DNA of 64,000 nt, from the NCBI GenBank assembly GCA_039105265.1, contig JAPFFF010000069.1, positions 310,001-374,000 on the forward strand, read 5' to 3'. Below, in pieces: positions 11,196 through 20,571 of this stretch. Below the pieces are notes generated by a model. It was given only the letters and a program-made list of their open reading frames with translations, was not told the origin of the DNA and ran no database searches. A program made the translations under genes and the position numbers. Each line of letters starts with the position of its first letter. Position 1 is the first letter of the stretch. The DNA is from Tritrichomonas musculus (taxonomy: Eukaryota; Parabasalia; Tritrichomonadida; Tritrichomonadidae).

Positions 11196-11232
11196 AAATA
11201 TCATTTAATGAATTTATTTATTTTTGATTTAA

Positions 11233-11478
11233 ATGAATAGTACTGTTAAAGGATTGAGTTGTGATACATCAGCTTTACGCCCTCAGTTTCGAATAGTTAA
11301 AGATAAGATATTCAATGAATGTATGAATTCTGAAGATGATGCATTAAACGGAAAGTTTGATAAGATGATTCACATATTGACGATATATAAACAACTATTT
11401 AATGATATTGAATCAATCAAAATACAATTAAGAGCTAGTGATGAACGTATCAAATCAGCTGAACAAATGACTTTGTAA
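11233..11478 (+). CDS. Polinton A small ORF, 81 aa, helical
   Basis: 81 residues, starting 37 bp after the previous stop. Mostly helix-forming: residues 24-81 are charged with spaced hydrophobics (KMIHILTIYKQLFNDIESIK), likely a short coiled coil. No Cys motif beyond two isolated residues and no membrane segment. Same strand and tight spacing as its neighbours. Function unknown. Confidence 0.4.
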   Translation: MNSTVKGLSCDTSALRPQFRIVKDKIFNECMNSEDDALNGKFDKMIHILTIYKQLFNDIESIKIQLRASDERIKSAEQMTL

Positions 11479-11532
11479 ATGATTCAATGAATAACTCATC
11501 ATTAATATTGTTTTATTTTTATTCAAACATTC

Positions 11533-12108
11533 ATGACTCTCTCTAAAGCGCGTATATTACCATCAGAAAGTGATGCATCAGTTAAGCAGAAGCAAACGAC
11601 CAGTATTAATATAAACATCAAACCAAAGCAACCACAACCAGTTGAATATCCATCGGTTCAACCATTACCACAATCATCTCAAGCCACAAATTTTACTATA
11701 CCACAGATGAATGGAGTATATCAATCACCACAACCAACAAACAACGTTTCCCTAGAAAGAGGTATCAGTGATAAAGGTGCTGATATAACCGAACTTGAAA
11801 CCAAAAACAAATTCCTTGAGATATTGTTATCAATCTATGAAACAAATCCAATAAAAGTCAATGATTTATTGATTTGCCATTCAAATACATTAATGGAACT
11901 CATCAAATTACTAACACAAGCTGATAAAGTTGAATTGATTGTCAATGATTATTGTTCGTGCAATGTTTGTGTTTCTCGTTCCAAATATCTTTTAATTGAT
12001 AGGATTTTGGTGTACAAAAATAATGAATCAAATGACTTGAAATACAAATATAATAACATTTATACCGAACTCATTAGACACAACATATCATTGAAAACAT
12101 GTATTTAA
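11533..12108 (+). CDS. Conserved Polinton protein, V-E-L/I-x-V-D...C-x-C type (A copy)
   Basis: 191 residues. The first 80 are Gln/Pro/Ser-rich and look disordered. Residues 95-185 form a compact domain with a helix (ETKNKFLEILLSIYE), then DLLICHSNTLMELIKLL, then the strand KVELIVNDYCSCNVC and a final helical part. The 175-aa protein of Polinton B at 29059-29586 has the same plan: low-complexity N-terminus, helix, an aliphatic helix, the strand EVEIYVDDNPGCC, then K-x-x-x-I-D/A-x-I and a charged helix. I read the two as one family kept in both Polinton lineages. The Cys pair beside the strand may bind metal; that is a guess. Confidence 0.55.
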   Translation: MTLSKARILPSESDASVKQKQTTSININIKPKQPQPVEYPSVQPLPQSSQATNFTIPQMNGVYQSPQPTNNVSLERGISDKGADITELETKNKFLEILLSIYETNPIKVNDLLICHSNTLMELIKLLTQADKVELIVNDYCSCNVCVSRSKYLLIDRILVYKNNESNDLKYKYNNIYTELIRHNISLKTCI

Positions 12109-12118
12109 AGACTAATAA

Positions 12119-12250
12119 ATGATATTTGAAATATTAGTTGTTTCATTATTAACAGGTTTATTTTTAGTGAAGATTATTGAAGTATCTTTAATGATGCCTG
12201 ACAAAAAACCAGAACTCAGTGAAGAGATAAGAACAAAAATGTATTCATGA
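12119..12250 (+). CDS. Small single-span membrane protein, 43 aa, Polinton A
   Basis: ATG at 12119, TGA ending at 12250. Residues 2-24 are a strong hydrophobic helix (MIFEILVVSLLTGLFLVKII), followed by a charged 18-residue tail. It fits between the 191-aa gene (10 bp before) and the ATPase (24 bp after) on the same strand, which supports it as a real gene. Small membrane proteins occur in many viruses of this group; no direct homology is claimed. Confidence 0.45.
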   Translation: MIFEILVVSLLTGLFLVKIIEVSLMMPDKKPELSEEIRTKMYS

Positions 12251-12274
12251 AGAGCTTTAACGAAAACTAAAGAA

Positions 12275-13240
12275 ATGAAAAGTTTCATGAAACCAACACA
12301 ATTTAATTATAAAGAGATTTTATTCTCTAGTGGCTCAGATTATGATGATGACCAAATGAGTCTTGCATTTGAATATGAATCATTCAAGCCAACAGTTAAT
12401 GAAAAGACATTTAATATTGATGATGAGATGAATAAAGCATATCAACGCAATGAATCAAAAATAAAAAACGAATCAATCAGACCAATCGCAAACGGTATCT
12501 ATGCCAATTACAATTCATTAAACATACTTGTCGGAAATCAAGGAAGAGGAAAGAGTCATGTTGTTTTAAGAGATATCATTCAAATGTCAAGATTAAAGAA
12601 CGCCAAATTTCATTTAATCGTTTATATATCTAAGAGCGGTACAATCAATGATGCAACATTTATAGCACAACGTGAATTGATACAACTACCAATCAAAGTC
12701 ATTAGTGATTCAAACGCTGAAGAATATCTTAAACAACTTGATTTATATAAAGAGCTATATGATAAATATAGTGCAACCCCAAAAATAGTAATCAATGAAA
12801 AGAAGTTAAATGATAAGTTTGAGTTTCTTCATATCAATAAGTTAGGGCAACCAAATGAACCATTAAACACAATCATTTTATGTGAAGATGCAAGCCGTTC
12901 ATTAATTTTAAAGACGGATTACTTTACTAATTATGTTTCACAACTCAGGCATAAACATTCAATCGTATATATTAATATTCAGTTCTTCAAAGCAATCAAA
13001 ACTGAATATAAGAATAATGCAACATCATTCTTTATCTTCAGTGGTTATTCAAGGCAAAAGTTGAGTTATGTATATCATCAAGTTCCAATGCCAATTGAGT
13101 TTGAACATTTATGGCAAAAATATAAAGACTTATCAGGTCATCAATTCGTGTTGGTCAATACGAGAACACAATTGAGATTTATTAACTTTATTCTAAAACG
13201 ATTTGTTGTTGAACACCAACAAATAGTTGTGGTGTATTGA
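12275..13240 (+). CDS. Polinton A packaging ATPase (FtsK/HerA type)
   Basis: 321 residues. Walker A is GNQGRGKS at residues 87-94, after the strand SLNILV. Walker B is the hydrophobic strand LNTIILCEDASRS, ending in acidic residues before a Ser/Arg turn. A later strand-helix, HSIVYINIQFFKAI, fits the sensor region of the HerA/FtsK (A32-like) genome-packaging ATPases. The Polinton B enzyme at 33771-34634 has the same order (GKMGAGKS, then LLVLDDAAGS, then TCIIAVQTLRF). Expected role: pumping element DNA into capsids. The N-terminal 80 residues are acidic. The frame is open throughout although the element is decayed. Confidence 0.75.
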   Translation: MKSFMKPTQFNYKEILFSSGSDYDDDQMSLAFEYESFKPTVNEKTFNIDDEMNKAYQRNESKIKNESIRPIANGIYANYNSLNILVGNQGRGKSHVVLRDIIQMSRLKNAKFHLIVYISKSGTINDATFIAQRELIQLPIKVISDSNAEEYLKQLDLYKELYDKYSATPKIVINEKKLNDKFEFLHINKLGQPNEPLNTIILCEDASRSLILKTDYFTNYVSQLRHKHSIVYINIQFFKAIKTEYKNNATSFFIFSGYSRQKLSYVYHQVPMPIEFEHLWQKYKDLSGHQFVLVNTRTQLRFINFILKRFVVEHQQIVVVY

Positions 13241-13249
13241 TATTATATT

Positions 13250-13620
13250 TTTGTCTCATCTGTTCAATGAGTTCCTTTGTTTTCTTATCATTGACTTTCC
13301 ATGAAAAAGTTAATTATAATATTTGTAATCTTTGAATGATTGTTCTTCATTTGAACCTTCAACGAAGAATTCAATGGACGGCGTCGATATCCTTCTTCTA
13401 ACATTTGATGTTAATGTTATATATTCAAGAAGAATCGTTTGAATTCATTATCTTTGTTCTTCAATGATATATACATCACTTTAGATTTATATGCAGCTTT
13501 TCCGCAAGGTTTTGGATATCTATCACACAGAATTGAGAAATCACATTATTTGAACTTCTCTGATTCATCCAACATATCAATAAGTGAATTGATGTAATCA
13601 TAAACCTTTGGCGTTGACAT
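13250..13620 (-). pseudogene. Polinton A gene remnant, minus strand (broken)
   Basis: Short stretches of protein-like sequence on the minus strand from an ATG near 13620, including VYDYINSLIDMLDES and CDRYPKPCGKAAYKSK. It is broken and not identified. It lies just beyond the ATPase stop, convergent with it. Confidence 0.35.
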
Positions 13621-13690
13621 ATCTTTAGAGTGAAATTAAAAAACAAAAAACAAAAATAAAAACAACATTGAAGACACTTCAGAAATCTTT

Positions 13691-13897
13691 TTAATAAATA
13701 AGTTCTTCAAGTTCAGCAATTAATTCAATAGGACTGTTGAATTTCTTTAGTTGTTCAATAAAGTGATTTATCTCTTTTAGTACTCCGTCAACAACATCAT
13801 CATTATCATAAAGGTATTTTAATGCTGGTCTCCAACCTTTTAGCTTTTTGTTGATTCTATTAATGAGGGTGCTTAATTGTTCAGCTTGGTTTGACAT
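13691..13897 (-). CDS. Polinton A small ORF, 68 aa
   Basis: 68 residues from an ATG at 13897. Predicted all-helical: N-terminal QAEQLSTLINRINKKLKGW, then a second helix rich in Ile/Leu/Lys/Glu. No motif recognised. It is convergent with the ATPase block, one of two small minus-strand genes near the end of Polinton A. Confidence 0.35.
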   Translation of the reverse strand: MSNQAEQLSTLINRINKKLKGWRPALKYLYDNDDVVDGVLKEINHFIEQLKKFNSPIELIAELEELIY

Positions 13898-14145
13898 TTT
13901 ATAAATTGCTGATAAAAAAATAAAAAATTTTTGAAAGTTCGATTTTTCGTTGTTGTTATTTTTGGGAGTTCGTCAATTTATTCAAAAATTGTCTATGCCA
14001 TTTTGTGAAAGTTTCGAGGGCTAATTTTGAAAAAGTGGTGATTTTTTGAGTCATGGTGCTGAGGTTTGGGGTCTGTAAACCCTATGACAAGGGGGTCATT
14101 TTTTATCACCTGTCCACAAAAATAAAACTTTAATAAAGGATTCAT

Positions 14146-14505
14146 TTATTTGCTATTTGTATTTCCCTTACGATTTGGTACTTTACGATATCTTTTATTT
14201 GGATACTCAAAGAAGTCATCGATAAATGCCAACATTACACGTTCGGGTTCATTTCTTCTATAAAATCGAACAAATTCAAAAATCATCATGTCTTTAGGAT
14301 ATGTGTATATCTCACAATCATATTCATTAAAGAATTCATCAAATTGTTCTTTGGTGGCTTTATAAGTACAACGCTTCAAGGCAAATTCCTTGTCATTATT
14401 GATTTTCGTCAAGAATTCTTTAATTGACTTATCCCACAAATTCATTTGTTTCTTCGGTGTGTAAAATACGCGAACTCCATCATCAACATAATACATGACT
14501 TTCAT
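14146..14505 (-). CDS. Polinton A small ORF, 119 aa
   Basis: The start is set at MKVMYYVDDG (14505), because the longer frame adds only AT-rich hydrophobic sequence. The protein alternates strands and charged helices and is rich in aromatic residues (FEFVRFYRRNEPERV), with a basic C-terminus (RKVPNRKGNT). No family recognised. It lies about 100 bp from the mariner insertion. Confidence 0.35.
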   Translation of the reverse strand: MKVMYYVDDGVRVFYTPKKQMNLWDKSIKEFLTKINNDKEFALKRCTYKATKEQFDEFFNEYDCEIYTYPKDMMIFEFVRFYRRNEPERVMLAFIDDFFEYPNKRYRKVPNRKGNTNSK

Positions 14506-14791
14506 TGACGATAAAAAATTAAAATAAAAAATCAAAGATATTAAATTTAATGTGGTAATTTTTAATATCACCTGTCGTGCCGGTCAATAATACTCTCTCA
14601 CCTCTAAACTGGATTTCAAAATTCGTACAGATTTTAAATATAACGTATAACTTTTTGATCTCAATTTTTTTATCAGTTTTGTAAACCACACAAAAAAGAA
14701 TATTTAAACCATAGAATAGGCAGTACGAATTATGAAAATTCTCAATTTTAATTTTTATTAATTGAAAAAGTTATAAAAAATAAAAAAATAA

Positions 14792-15523
14792 TTATTTTTT
14801 CTTTTTTGGGCTTGTTATTCTTTTATATTTTGCCTGAAGTGAACTTTCAGTTCGATCTTTGAACATCGGGGCCATTTGTTTAAATTTAAGACCATCATTT
14901 ACTAATTGCATTAATAACAATGTTTCATAAGGTTCAAAGTCCCTTTTTGTTCTGAATTCTAATGGCGAATCGTCAACAGTGGGATCGTATTTCTCTATTA
15001 AATCATTTTCTTTGAGAAGTTTATCAGATGATGGTAATGGAAATTCTGGAATCAGATTCAAACCTTTTCGAAAGATGTCAGATATCGATTTACCATCATT
15101 ATGTAATACAGTTCTTAACCTTCCATCAAAAGATAAAATTAAATCATCGATTTTATTTTGTGGGAACGAATCCCAAATTTCGCTAACTTTTTGAATGAGC
15201 ATTTCTTTTGAAATGATTTTTTCTTTTTTGAGTATACGTTAAATGGCCATTTTTTGATAAAAGAACATCGTTTTTAATAAATAATTGAGTTGTTGCACAC
15301 CGATGTGCTGGCGCACCGTCTTGCATAAAGATGTATTTTCCTGTTTCCCATTTTTCATTTAACATGTCACACATTCCTGAGTCTTGAAAAATTTTCCTAG
15401 ATTCAGATTCGTCAATATTATTCTCGCAAAAAACTAATTTGCTATTATATCCTAAGCCGATACAACCGAACACCATTATTGAATTTGCATCATACTTGCT
15501 TTTATCGAAATAAACATCAATGC
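14792..15523 (-). pseudogene. Tc1/mariner transposase, C-terminal part
   Basis: The frame 15183-15523 carries the second catalytic Asp in YIFMQDGAPAHRC, a hallmark of DD34E/D mariner enzymes. The frame 14792-15202 carries the usual C-terminal helix region (KVSEIWDSFPQNKIDDLILS, then RLRTVL). The frame changes near 15.2 kb, and the expected SPDLNPIE block between them is not visible, so a deletion or frameshift is likely there. After the transposase comes an unusual extension with FEPYETLLLMQLVNDGLKFK, ending KYKR, which looks like a SANT/Myb helix-turn-helix. Polinton B enters at about 15524. Confidence 0.75.
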
Positions 15524-15524
15524 C

Positions 15525-15833
15525 CTACTATACCTAAGGAGGGTTCCTGATACTTCGTATCATTCACCCTCCTTAACATTAATTAACCCCTTTAACGCAT
15601 CAACTCACGTTGAACTCACGTTGAACTCATGTCAAAACCTATGTCACCACCTCATCATCCAACTCATGTCACAACCCATGTTACCACCTCACTACATCAC
15701 CTCACGTTGAACTCACGTCATCTAAATTAATGTGTCATAATACTTCATTACATACTGGATAAAAACTTACAATCCCATTACATAATGTGTTTTGACTTTC
15801 ATTTATATCAACATATTTTTAGCGTGCCTATTT
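15525..15833 (+). repeat. Polinton B terminal inverted repeat, left
   Basis: Matches the reverse complement of 37051-37443 out to agcgtgcctattt. It contains the terminal palindrome (15535-15575) and then short direct repeats built on the words ctcacgttgaa, tgtcaccacctca and catgttaccacctca. The right copy has more of these units, making it about 80 bp longer. Confidence 0.9.
15535..15575. other. Compound palindrome in the left Polinton tip
   Basis: Outer arms TAAGGAGGGT (15535-15544) and ACCCTCCTTA (15566-15575), an unpaired 3+3 zone, then the inner hairpin TGATAC-TTC-GTATCA (15548-15562). It begins 10 bases inside the element. The same structure is present in the right end. Confidence 0.8.
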
Positions 15834-15847
15834 TTGTTGCCATTTAA

Positions 15848-18800
15848 ATGGCTATCTACTATTTACTCGACGACAATAACGATGTTGTTATGCTCATATT
15901 AGAAGGCGATGATATGTATATATACATTGATGATGGTATTGAGTTTGTTATTGATGACGATGATAATGCACCATGCACATTCACATCTCCATCCACGATT
16001 ATTAGCACCCTACAAATGATTGACGATGACCAATTCATTGACTCACTTATGAATATCGATGCTGGTTACACATCCAAAACTGCTGAACGCATTCGTTATG
16101 AAGAGAACGTTCACGACACAACTAAGAATCAACGAGAGATGAAACGTATGATGACTGCTATTAAAAGGCATGAAACATTTGAGGTAGACATTAATGATGA
16201 TGATGAAACACGATATGCATTCACACAAGTGTTGAGATACATACGTAAGAACAAATCAACTATGCCTAAACCAGTTGTATTAGGATACCCTCTTGAAGGC
16301 AGTCCAAAAGCATTCCCATTAAACAATGAGTTAGCTATTGAAACAGCGATTAGTGCAATCCTTGGTGAAGTCACAGTTGAATCATTTGGTTCTGACACTG
16401 ATCCTACGTTAATTGGTTTAGATTACATACCAGTTAGGTTTGTCGTTAGGTTCATTACTATGACTAAGCATGATGGCAAGATAACATTCGATGAGAAGAT
16501 TGATGGTGAATATAATGAACTCACTTCAGTTGATGTATTTCGTGCTGCTTATGAAGGTGCATTCTTTCCATATGTTAACCTCATTCCATCGCTTGACTTA
16601 ACACGTTATCAGATATACCATGAGGTTGACGCTAAAAACTATACTGACAACTGCTTCGTATATGCATGCATTCAGTCAGGTGTATTCACTGATGATGAGA
16701 TTGATAAGTTACGTGGCATGATGCGAACTCGTTCAGTACCTAACAAGAAAATACTTAAGATTGCAATCAACATGCAATGCCACTTCGTTGTATATCGCAT
16801 TGATGAAACACGTGATATCAAACATCAAAAGCACTTCAGCATTGACACACGTAAGAATGCTAATGTTAAAGCTAATAGAATGGTTAGGTTGCTATTGTAT
16901 AAAGGCTATTTCATGATAGATGAGAATGAAAAGTTGCCAATCACCACCTATTACATTGAACATAAGGATGAACTTGATAAAAACCATGCTGACCTTCCAG
17001 CTGAAAAACGATTTCGCATTAGAGGTGTTAATCAAACAGGCTATCCACTTTACACCGCCGCTGATTGGACAGGCAATGATTTCACTAAGGTATTCCGTAA
17101 AATGTTTGAATGCAACTACTTCCGTGAGATTAATCAATGTGAACAAAACATATTAACAACATGTGAGTTTGATAACCACTTGAATGATTACATTGAACTC
17201 GACTATGTTGAAACGTTATGTTGCCAAGAAGAAGAATCCAAAGCCAAACGTATTACACCATGGACAAGGGTTTACTACGCTGACTTCGAGACAGACGTAA
17301 CGGTATCACCACACCGTCCATACTTGTGTTGTAGGTTTGATGGTAGAGGCTTTATCGATTACACTGGTGATGACATTGCAAAGCGATTCTTAGATGATTT
17401 ATGCAACCATTCATTAACATACTTCCACAACCTTAAGTATGACGCTTGCTTCTTCATCAATGAACCAGGTTGGAATGTTCATGTTACACAACGTACTGGT
17501 ACACTCTTGCAAGTAGTTATGGAACGACCTATAACGATATACAACAAACGTAAAGGTGAATATGAAGATGTGATCAAACGTTTAACATTCCGTAACAGTT
17601 ACTCGCTCATACCAGCGCCACTATCACAGTTCGGTAATATGTTCAACCTCACATGTCATAAAGAAATCATGCCATATAAACTCTACACTGAAGCTAACAT
17701 CAAACGTAAGGTGATACCATTCGATGAATTCAAAGATCAATATCGTAATGAACACATTGATGATATGACATTAGATGAACTTGCACAAGATTGCAAGCAG
17801 CTACTCATCAATGCACGACACGCTTATAGGTTATTCGAATACACATACAATGAATCCACACACATGATTGACATAATGAAGTACGCTATGTTCTACTGCC
17901 GTGCAGATTGCTACACACTCATGAAAGGCTTACTTAAGTTTGATCATGATCTTAATGAAGTGTTCACCAATGCTAAGAGTAAATTCCCCGGCATTAACCA
18001 GTACATATCAATCAGCGCGATAGGTTATGACTTCGCACGCATATACGGTTGCTTCAAAGCCTGCTTTAAACTATCGGGTAAGCCACAGAACTTCATCCAA
18101 CGTTGTGTAAGTGGTGGTAGAACAATGACAGCTAACAATGAGAAGCAATATGTTGAAGGTAAGATACAGGACTTCGATGCAGTCAGCTTATATCCATCTG
18201 CAATGTCGATCATGCCAGGCATACCAAAGGGTAAACCACAAGTCATACCACCAAACACAACTCACGATCAACTCATGTGTTATGATACGTTCTTCATTGA
18301 GATCAACATCAAACGATTAACACCTAAGTCAAAGTATCCATATAGGTTTGGACAGGTATTCATACGTAATGAAGCTGGTACTAAACTGTTTTGCAACCAA
18401 CCAGTTGACCACTTCTACATTGACAAGATTGGTTTGATTGATTTGATTGCGGCTTATGATGTTGAATATGAATTCATACGTGGTTATTACTTCAATGATG
18501 GTTTCAACACACTCATCAATGACTTCATCAAAACGCTCTTCAACTTGAGAGTGACATACAAGAGTGAACGCAACCCACTTGAGAAGACCATCAAGTTGTT
18601 ACTCAACTCAATCTATGGCAAGTCGATATTAAAGCCAATCACAGATGAAGTTAAGATCGTTAACAATGATGATGTCATACCATACATATATCGCAACTAC
18701 AACTACATCAAAGAGGTTGTCACCAATGACAATACTAAGGCATTCATTAAGGTGATCAAACCAATCAATGACCACTACAACCTACCACATTTTGGTGCGA

Positions 18801-19312
18801 CAGTGTTATCATGGAGTAAACACATTATGAATCAAGTCATGACACTCGCTGAACAGAATGACATAGCGATATACTACCAAGATACTGATAGCATGCACTT
18901 AAATGAAGATGATGTTGATAAGTTAGCTGCATTATTCAAAGCAACATATGGTAAAGAGTTAATTGGCAGTGATATGACACAGTTTCATTGTGACTTCGAT
19001 TCATTCCCTGGTGCAGTTGGTAAGATCCACTCACGTAAGCTCATTGCATTGGGTAAGAAGACATATCTTGATATACTCGTTGATGAGCAAGGCAATGAAT
19101 CATATCATATGCGTATGCGTGGAGTACCTAAGCAATGCATCATTAACAAGTGTAAACGTATGGGTATTACAGTGGAAGAGCTATATGAACGTCTATATCA
19201 AGGTGAAGCAATCACATTTAACTTATTAGATGGTAGTACCTGCTTCAAAAAGACAAAGTCATTTCAACAAATAACATTACAACAATTCACGCGTACACAA
19301 CAATTCAAGTAA
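15848..19312 (+). CDS. Polinton B protein-primed family-B DNA polymerase
   Basis: 1,154 residues; replicates the element from its ends. Exonuclease motif I is YADFETD with D479 and E481. Polymerase motif A is DFDAVSLYPSAM at 775-786. Motif B is LLLNSIYGK with N920, Y923 and G924. Motif C is YYQDTDSM with D1012 and D1014. These are in the order of protein-primed PolB (phi29/Polinton type). The N-terminal 460 residues are an extension. Around C269 (DNCFVYACIQSG, followed by IAINMQCHFVVYRID) it looks like an OTU-type cysteine-protease fold with the D-x-C motif; inference only. The start ATG lies just inside the left inverted repeat (taaATGG). Confidence 0.93.
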   Translation: MAIYYLLDDNNDVVMLILEGDDMYIYIDDGIEFVIDDDDNAPCTFTSPSTIISTLQMIDDDQFIDSLMNIDAGYTSKTAERIRYEENVHDTTKNQREMKRMMTAIKRHETFEVDINDDDETRYAFTQVLRYIRKNKSTMPKPVVLGYPLEGSPKAFPLNNELAIETAISAILGEVTVESFGSDTDPTLIGLDYIPVRFVVRFITMTKHDGKITFDEKIDGEYNELTSVDVFRAAYEGAFFPYVNLIPSLDLTRYQIYHEVDAKNYTDNCFVYACIQSGVFTDDEIDKLRGMMRTRSVPNKKILKIAINMQCHFVVYRIDETRDIKHQKHFSIDTRKNANVKANRMVRLLLYKGYFMIDENEKLPITTYYIEHKDELDKNHADLPAEKRFRIRGVNQTGYPLYTAADWTGNDFTKVFRKMFECNYFREINQCEQNILTTCEFDNHLNDYIELDYVETLCCQEEESKAKRITPWTRVYYADFETDVTVSPHRPYLCCRFDGRGFIDYTGDDIAKRFLDDLCNHSLTYFHNLKYDACFFINEPGWNVHVTQRTGTLLQVVMERPITIYNKRKGEYEDVIKRLTFRNSYSLIPAPLSQFGNMFNLTCHKEIMPYKLYTEANIKRKVIPFDEFKDQYRNEHIDDMTLDELAQDCKQLLINARHAYRLFEYTYNESTHMIDIMKYAMFYCRADCYTLMKGLLKFDHDLNEVFTNAKSKFPGINQYISISAIGYDFARIYGCFKACFKLSGKPQNFIQRCVSGGRTMTANNEKQYVEGKIQDFDAVSLYPSAMSIMPGIPKGKPQVIPPNTTHDQLMCYDTFFIEINIKRLTPKSKYPYRFGQVFIRNEAGTKLFCNQPVDHFYIDKIGLIDLIAAYDVEYEFIRGYYFNDGFNTLINDFIKTLFNLRVTYKSERNPLEKTIKLLLNSIYGKSILKPITDEVKIVNNDDVIPYIYRNYNYIKEVVTNDNTKAFIKVIKPINDHYNLPHFGATVLSWSKHIMNQVMTLAEQNDIAIYYQDTDSMHLNEDDVDKLAALFKATYGKELIGSDMTQFHCDFDSFPGAVGKIHSRKLIALGKKTYLDILVDEQGNESYHMRMRGVPKQCIINKCKRMGITVEELYERLYQGEAITFNLLDGSTCFKKTKSFQQITLQQFTRTQQFK

Positions 19313-19376
19313 CACTACAACAATTCATGTATAAACATTGCATTTCACCATTGTTATTTTTATTCACACACAAACA

Positions 19377-19829
19377 ATGTCAGTTACTAGCTTCGTTGAA
19401 ACAATCAAACCAACTAATGATGATAAGTTAATAGTCTATCTTGATAGTAAGATATACCCTATTGAATTTGGCATTAGTGTACGACCATTATTAGTCATCG
19501 ATGGTAACAGAACCATTGATATGAATGAGTTGATTAACATATTTGGTAAGGTACCATACATAACTGTACGTGAGAATCGTTATCGAACCATTTATCGTAA
19601 TCCAATGCTGTTGACCATTGACTTAACACCACGTCAGTTTATATCAGACAACAATGAAACACATACCTATTACAAATACTACATTGACAAGTTATGCTTA
19701 CGTCATGAGTTGAAACGTTATGAATCAATCTATGCCAAAGCAAATGGTGCCATCAATGAATATAGAAGTAAACTCAATGAGCAGAACTCAGTTGATGCAT
19801 TTAGAAACGCTATTGATGATACAGTTTAA
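19377..19829 (+). CDS. Polinton B unknown protein, 150 aa
   Basis: The start is set at MSVTSFVETI (19377); the longer frame has a low-complexity leader. Alternating strands and turns in residues 10-90 (LIVYLDSKIYPIEFG, PLLVIDGNRTID), then a helical C-terminal third with YYKYYIDKLCLRHELKRYES. It follows the polymerase by 64 bp on the same strand. No known family. Its position after polB would suit a terminal-protein or accessory replication role, but nothing in the sequence proves that. Confidence 0.55.
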   Translation: MSVTSFVETIKPTNDDKLIVYLDSKIYPIEFGISVRPLLVIDGNRTIDMNELINIFGKVPYITVRENRYRTIYRNPMLLTIDLTPRQFISDNNETHTYYKYYIDKLCLRHELKRYESIYAKANGAINEYRSKLNEQNSVDAFRNAIDDTV

Positions 19830-19904
19830 ACGATTCATTTTTGGTCACCAACTCAATGCTCAGTCAAGTGTTCACTTCAATGCTCACATCAAGTGTACGT
19901 TTAA

Positions 19905-20046
19905 TGTAACACCTCAAGTGATAACTCAATGCATCACTCAAGTCATCACTTCAATGCATCACTCAAGTCATCACTCAAGTCATCACTTCAATGCATCACT
20001 CAAGTCATCACTCAAGTCATCACTTCAATGCATCACCTCAAGTGAT
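19905..20046 (+). repeat. 12-bp-unit tandem repeat
   Basis: Units of tcaagtcatcac with longer-period variants (ttcaatgcatcac). It belongs to the same repeat style as 28866-29064 and 29640-29822. The frame stays open across it, but this is not taken as a gene. Confidence 0.75.
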
Positions 20047-20159
20047 ACAGCAAACACATCATTAAACACGTCATGCAAACGCAAAAACAAAAGTGCAAAA
20101 ACCAACCGTCTTCGTGAGTGTGTTATGCATTCGATGAGGAATCAACATACGTACCCGGG

Positions 20160-20340
20160 ATTGTACATCAACCCCTCACAGGAAAGGAACTACACACACT
20201 ATGGTTGGGGAACGTGATTTAACACGTTCATTACTAGGATACACCTACCGGTAGATGCTTTCGTGCTACACATATGACAAGCAATGGCTTACCTTAGGTG
20301 TTGATTCGCTACAGGCTCCATCACAAGTGTGATAAAATAA
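20160..20340. ncRNA. Structured non-coding region in Polinton B
   Basis: ORF-free and clearly GC-richer than its flanks. Perfect hairpin GAACGTG-ATTTAA-CACGTTC at 20210-20229. Then ACACCTA (20241-20247) pairs with TAGGTGT (20295-20301), enclosing GTAG...CTAC (20251-20254 with 20266-20269) and AAGC-AATG-GCTT (20279-20290): a three-way-junction shape. No hammerhead or other ribozyme core was recognised. An RNA function is inferred from structure alone. Confidence 0.35.
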
Positions 20341-20351
20341 CACGAAAAATC

Positions 20352-20424
20352 GGTACTGCTATGAATCGAACTCATGCCTGCCGCCGAAGCTGGGAGACAC
20401 GCTTCATGACTCAACCACTGTACC
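20352..20424 (-). ncRNA. 73-nt tRNA-like unit with possible pol III signals
   Basis: On the minus strand the ends GGTACAG and CAGTACC can pair with one mismatch over exactly 73 nt. TGGTACAGTGG fits the A-box pattern and AGTTCGATTCA is close to the B box. TTTTT follows at once, as in a pol III terminator. A hairpin GAAGC-(10 nt)-GCTTC lies mid-way. The D and anticodon arms do not fold as a normal tRNA, so it is either degenerate or tRNA-derived. A 12-bp palindrome, gtctggccagac, sits just upstream (20427-20438). Confidence 0.3.
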
Positions 20425-20571
20425 ACGTCTGGCCAGACACTAGTTAGTTGCAATATGATATTTAAACCATTCCCACTACATTACATAATGCATATCATTA
20501 TAAACACTTAAAATTTTTTCATTTTGTGTTTCATATCACATTTCATAATATGATTTTTTATCTCATAGCAA

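Larger units (their letters stand above)
6950..14580. mobile_element. Polinton A, decayed Polinton/Maverick element
   Basis: Fossil virus-like element of the Polinton/Maverick family, a different lineage from Polinton B. Parts seen: major-capsid remnant (6.9-7.9 kb), polymerase-gene remnants on the minus strand (7.9-10.7 kb, split by another insertion), a plus-strand run of small ORFs with a packaging ATPase (10.8-13.2 kb) and small minus-strand ORFs (13.2-14.5 kb). No integrase and no clear terminal inverted repeats were found. It is broken, with several breaks plus one insertion. Capsid and polymerase pieces abut in an order that implies internal loss. It is older than Polinton B. Ends are approximate. 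Confidence 0.75.

Noticed and set aside
19720-20217. 165-codon ORF overlapping the 150-aa gene and running through the tandem repeat
   Set aside because: Its first part is a shifted frame of the 150-aa gene and the rest is repeat translation.
20101-20340. rRNA fragment or hammerhead ribozyme
   Set aside because: No recognisable rRNA core words and no CUGANGA/GAAA hammerhead core on either strand.
20352-20424. A standard functional tRNA gene
   Set aside because: Length, A box, B box and terminator fit, but the D and anticodon arms do not form and no anticodon loop can be placed. Kept only as a tRNA-like candidate.
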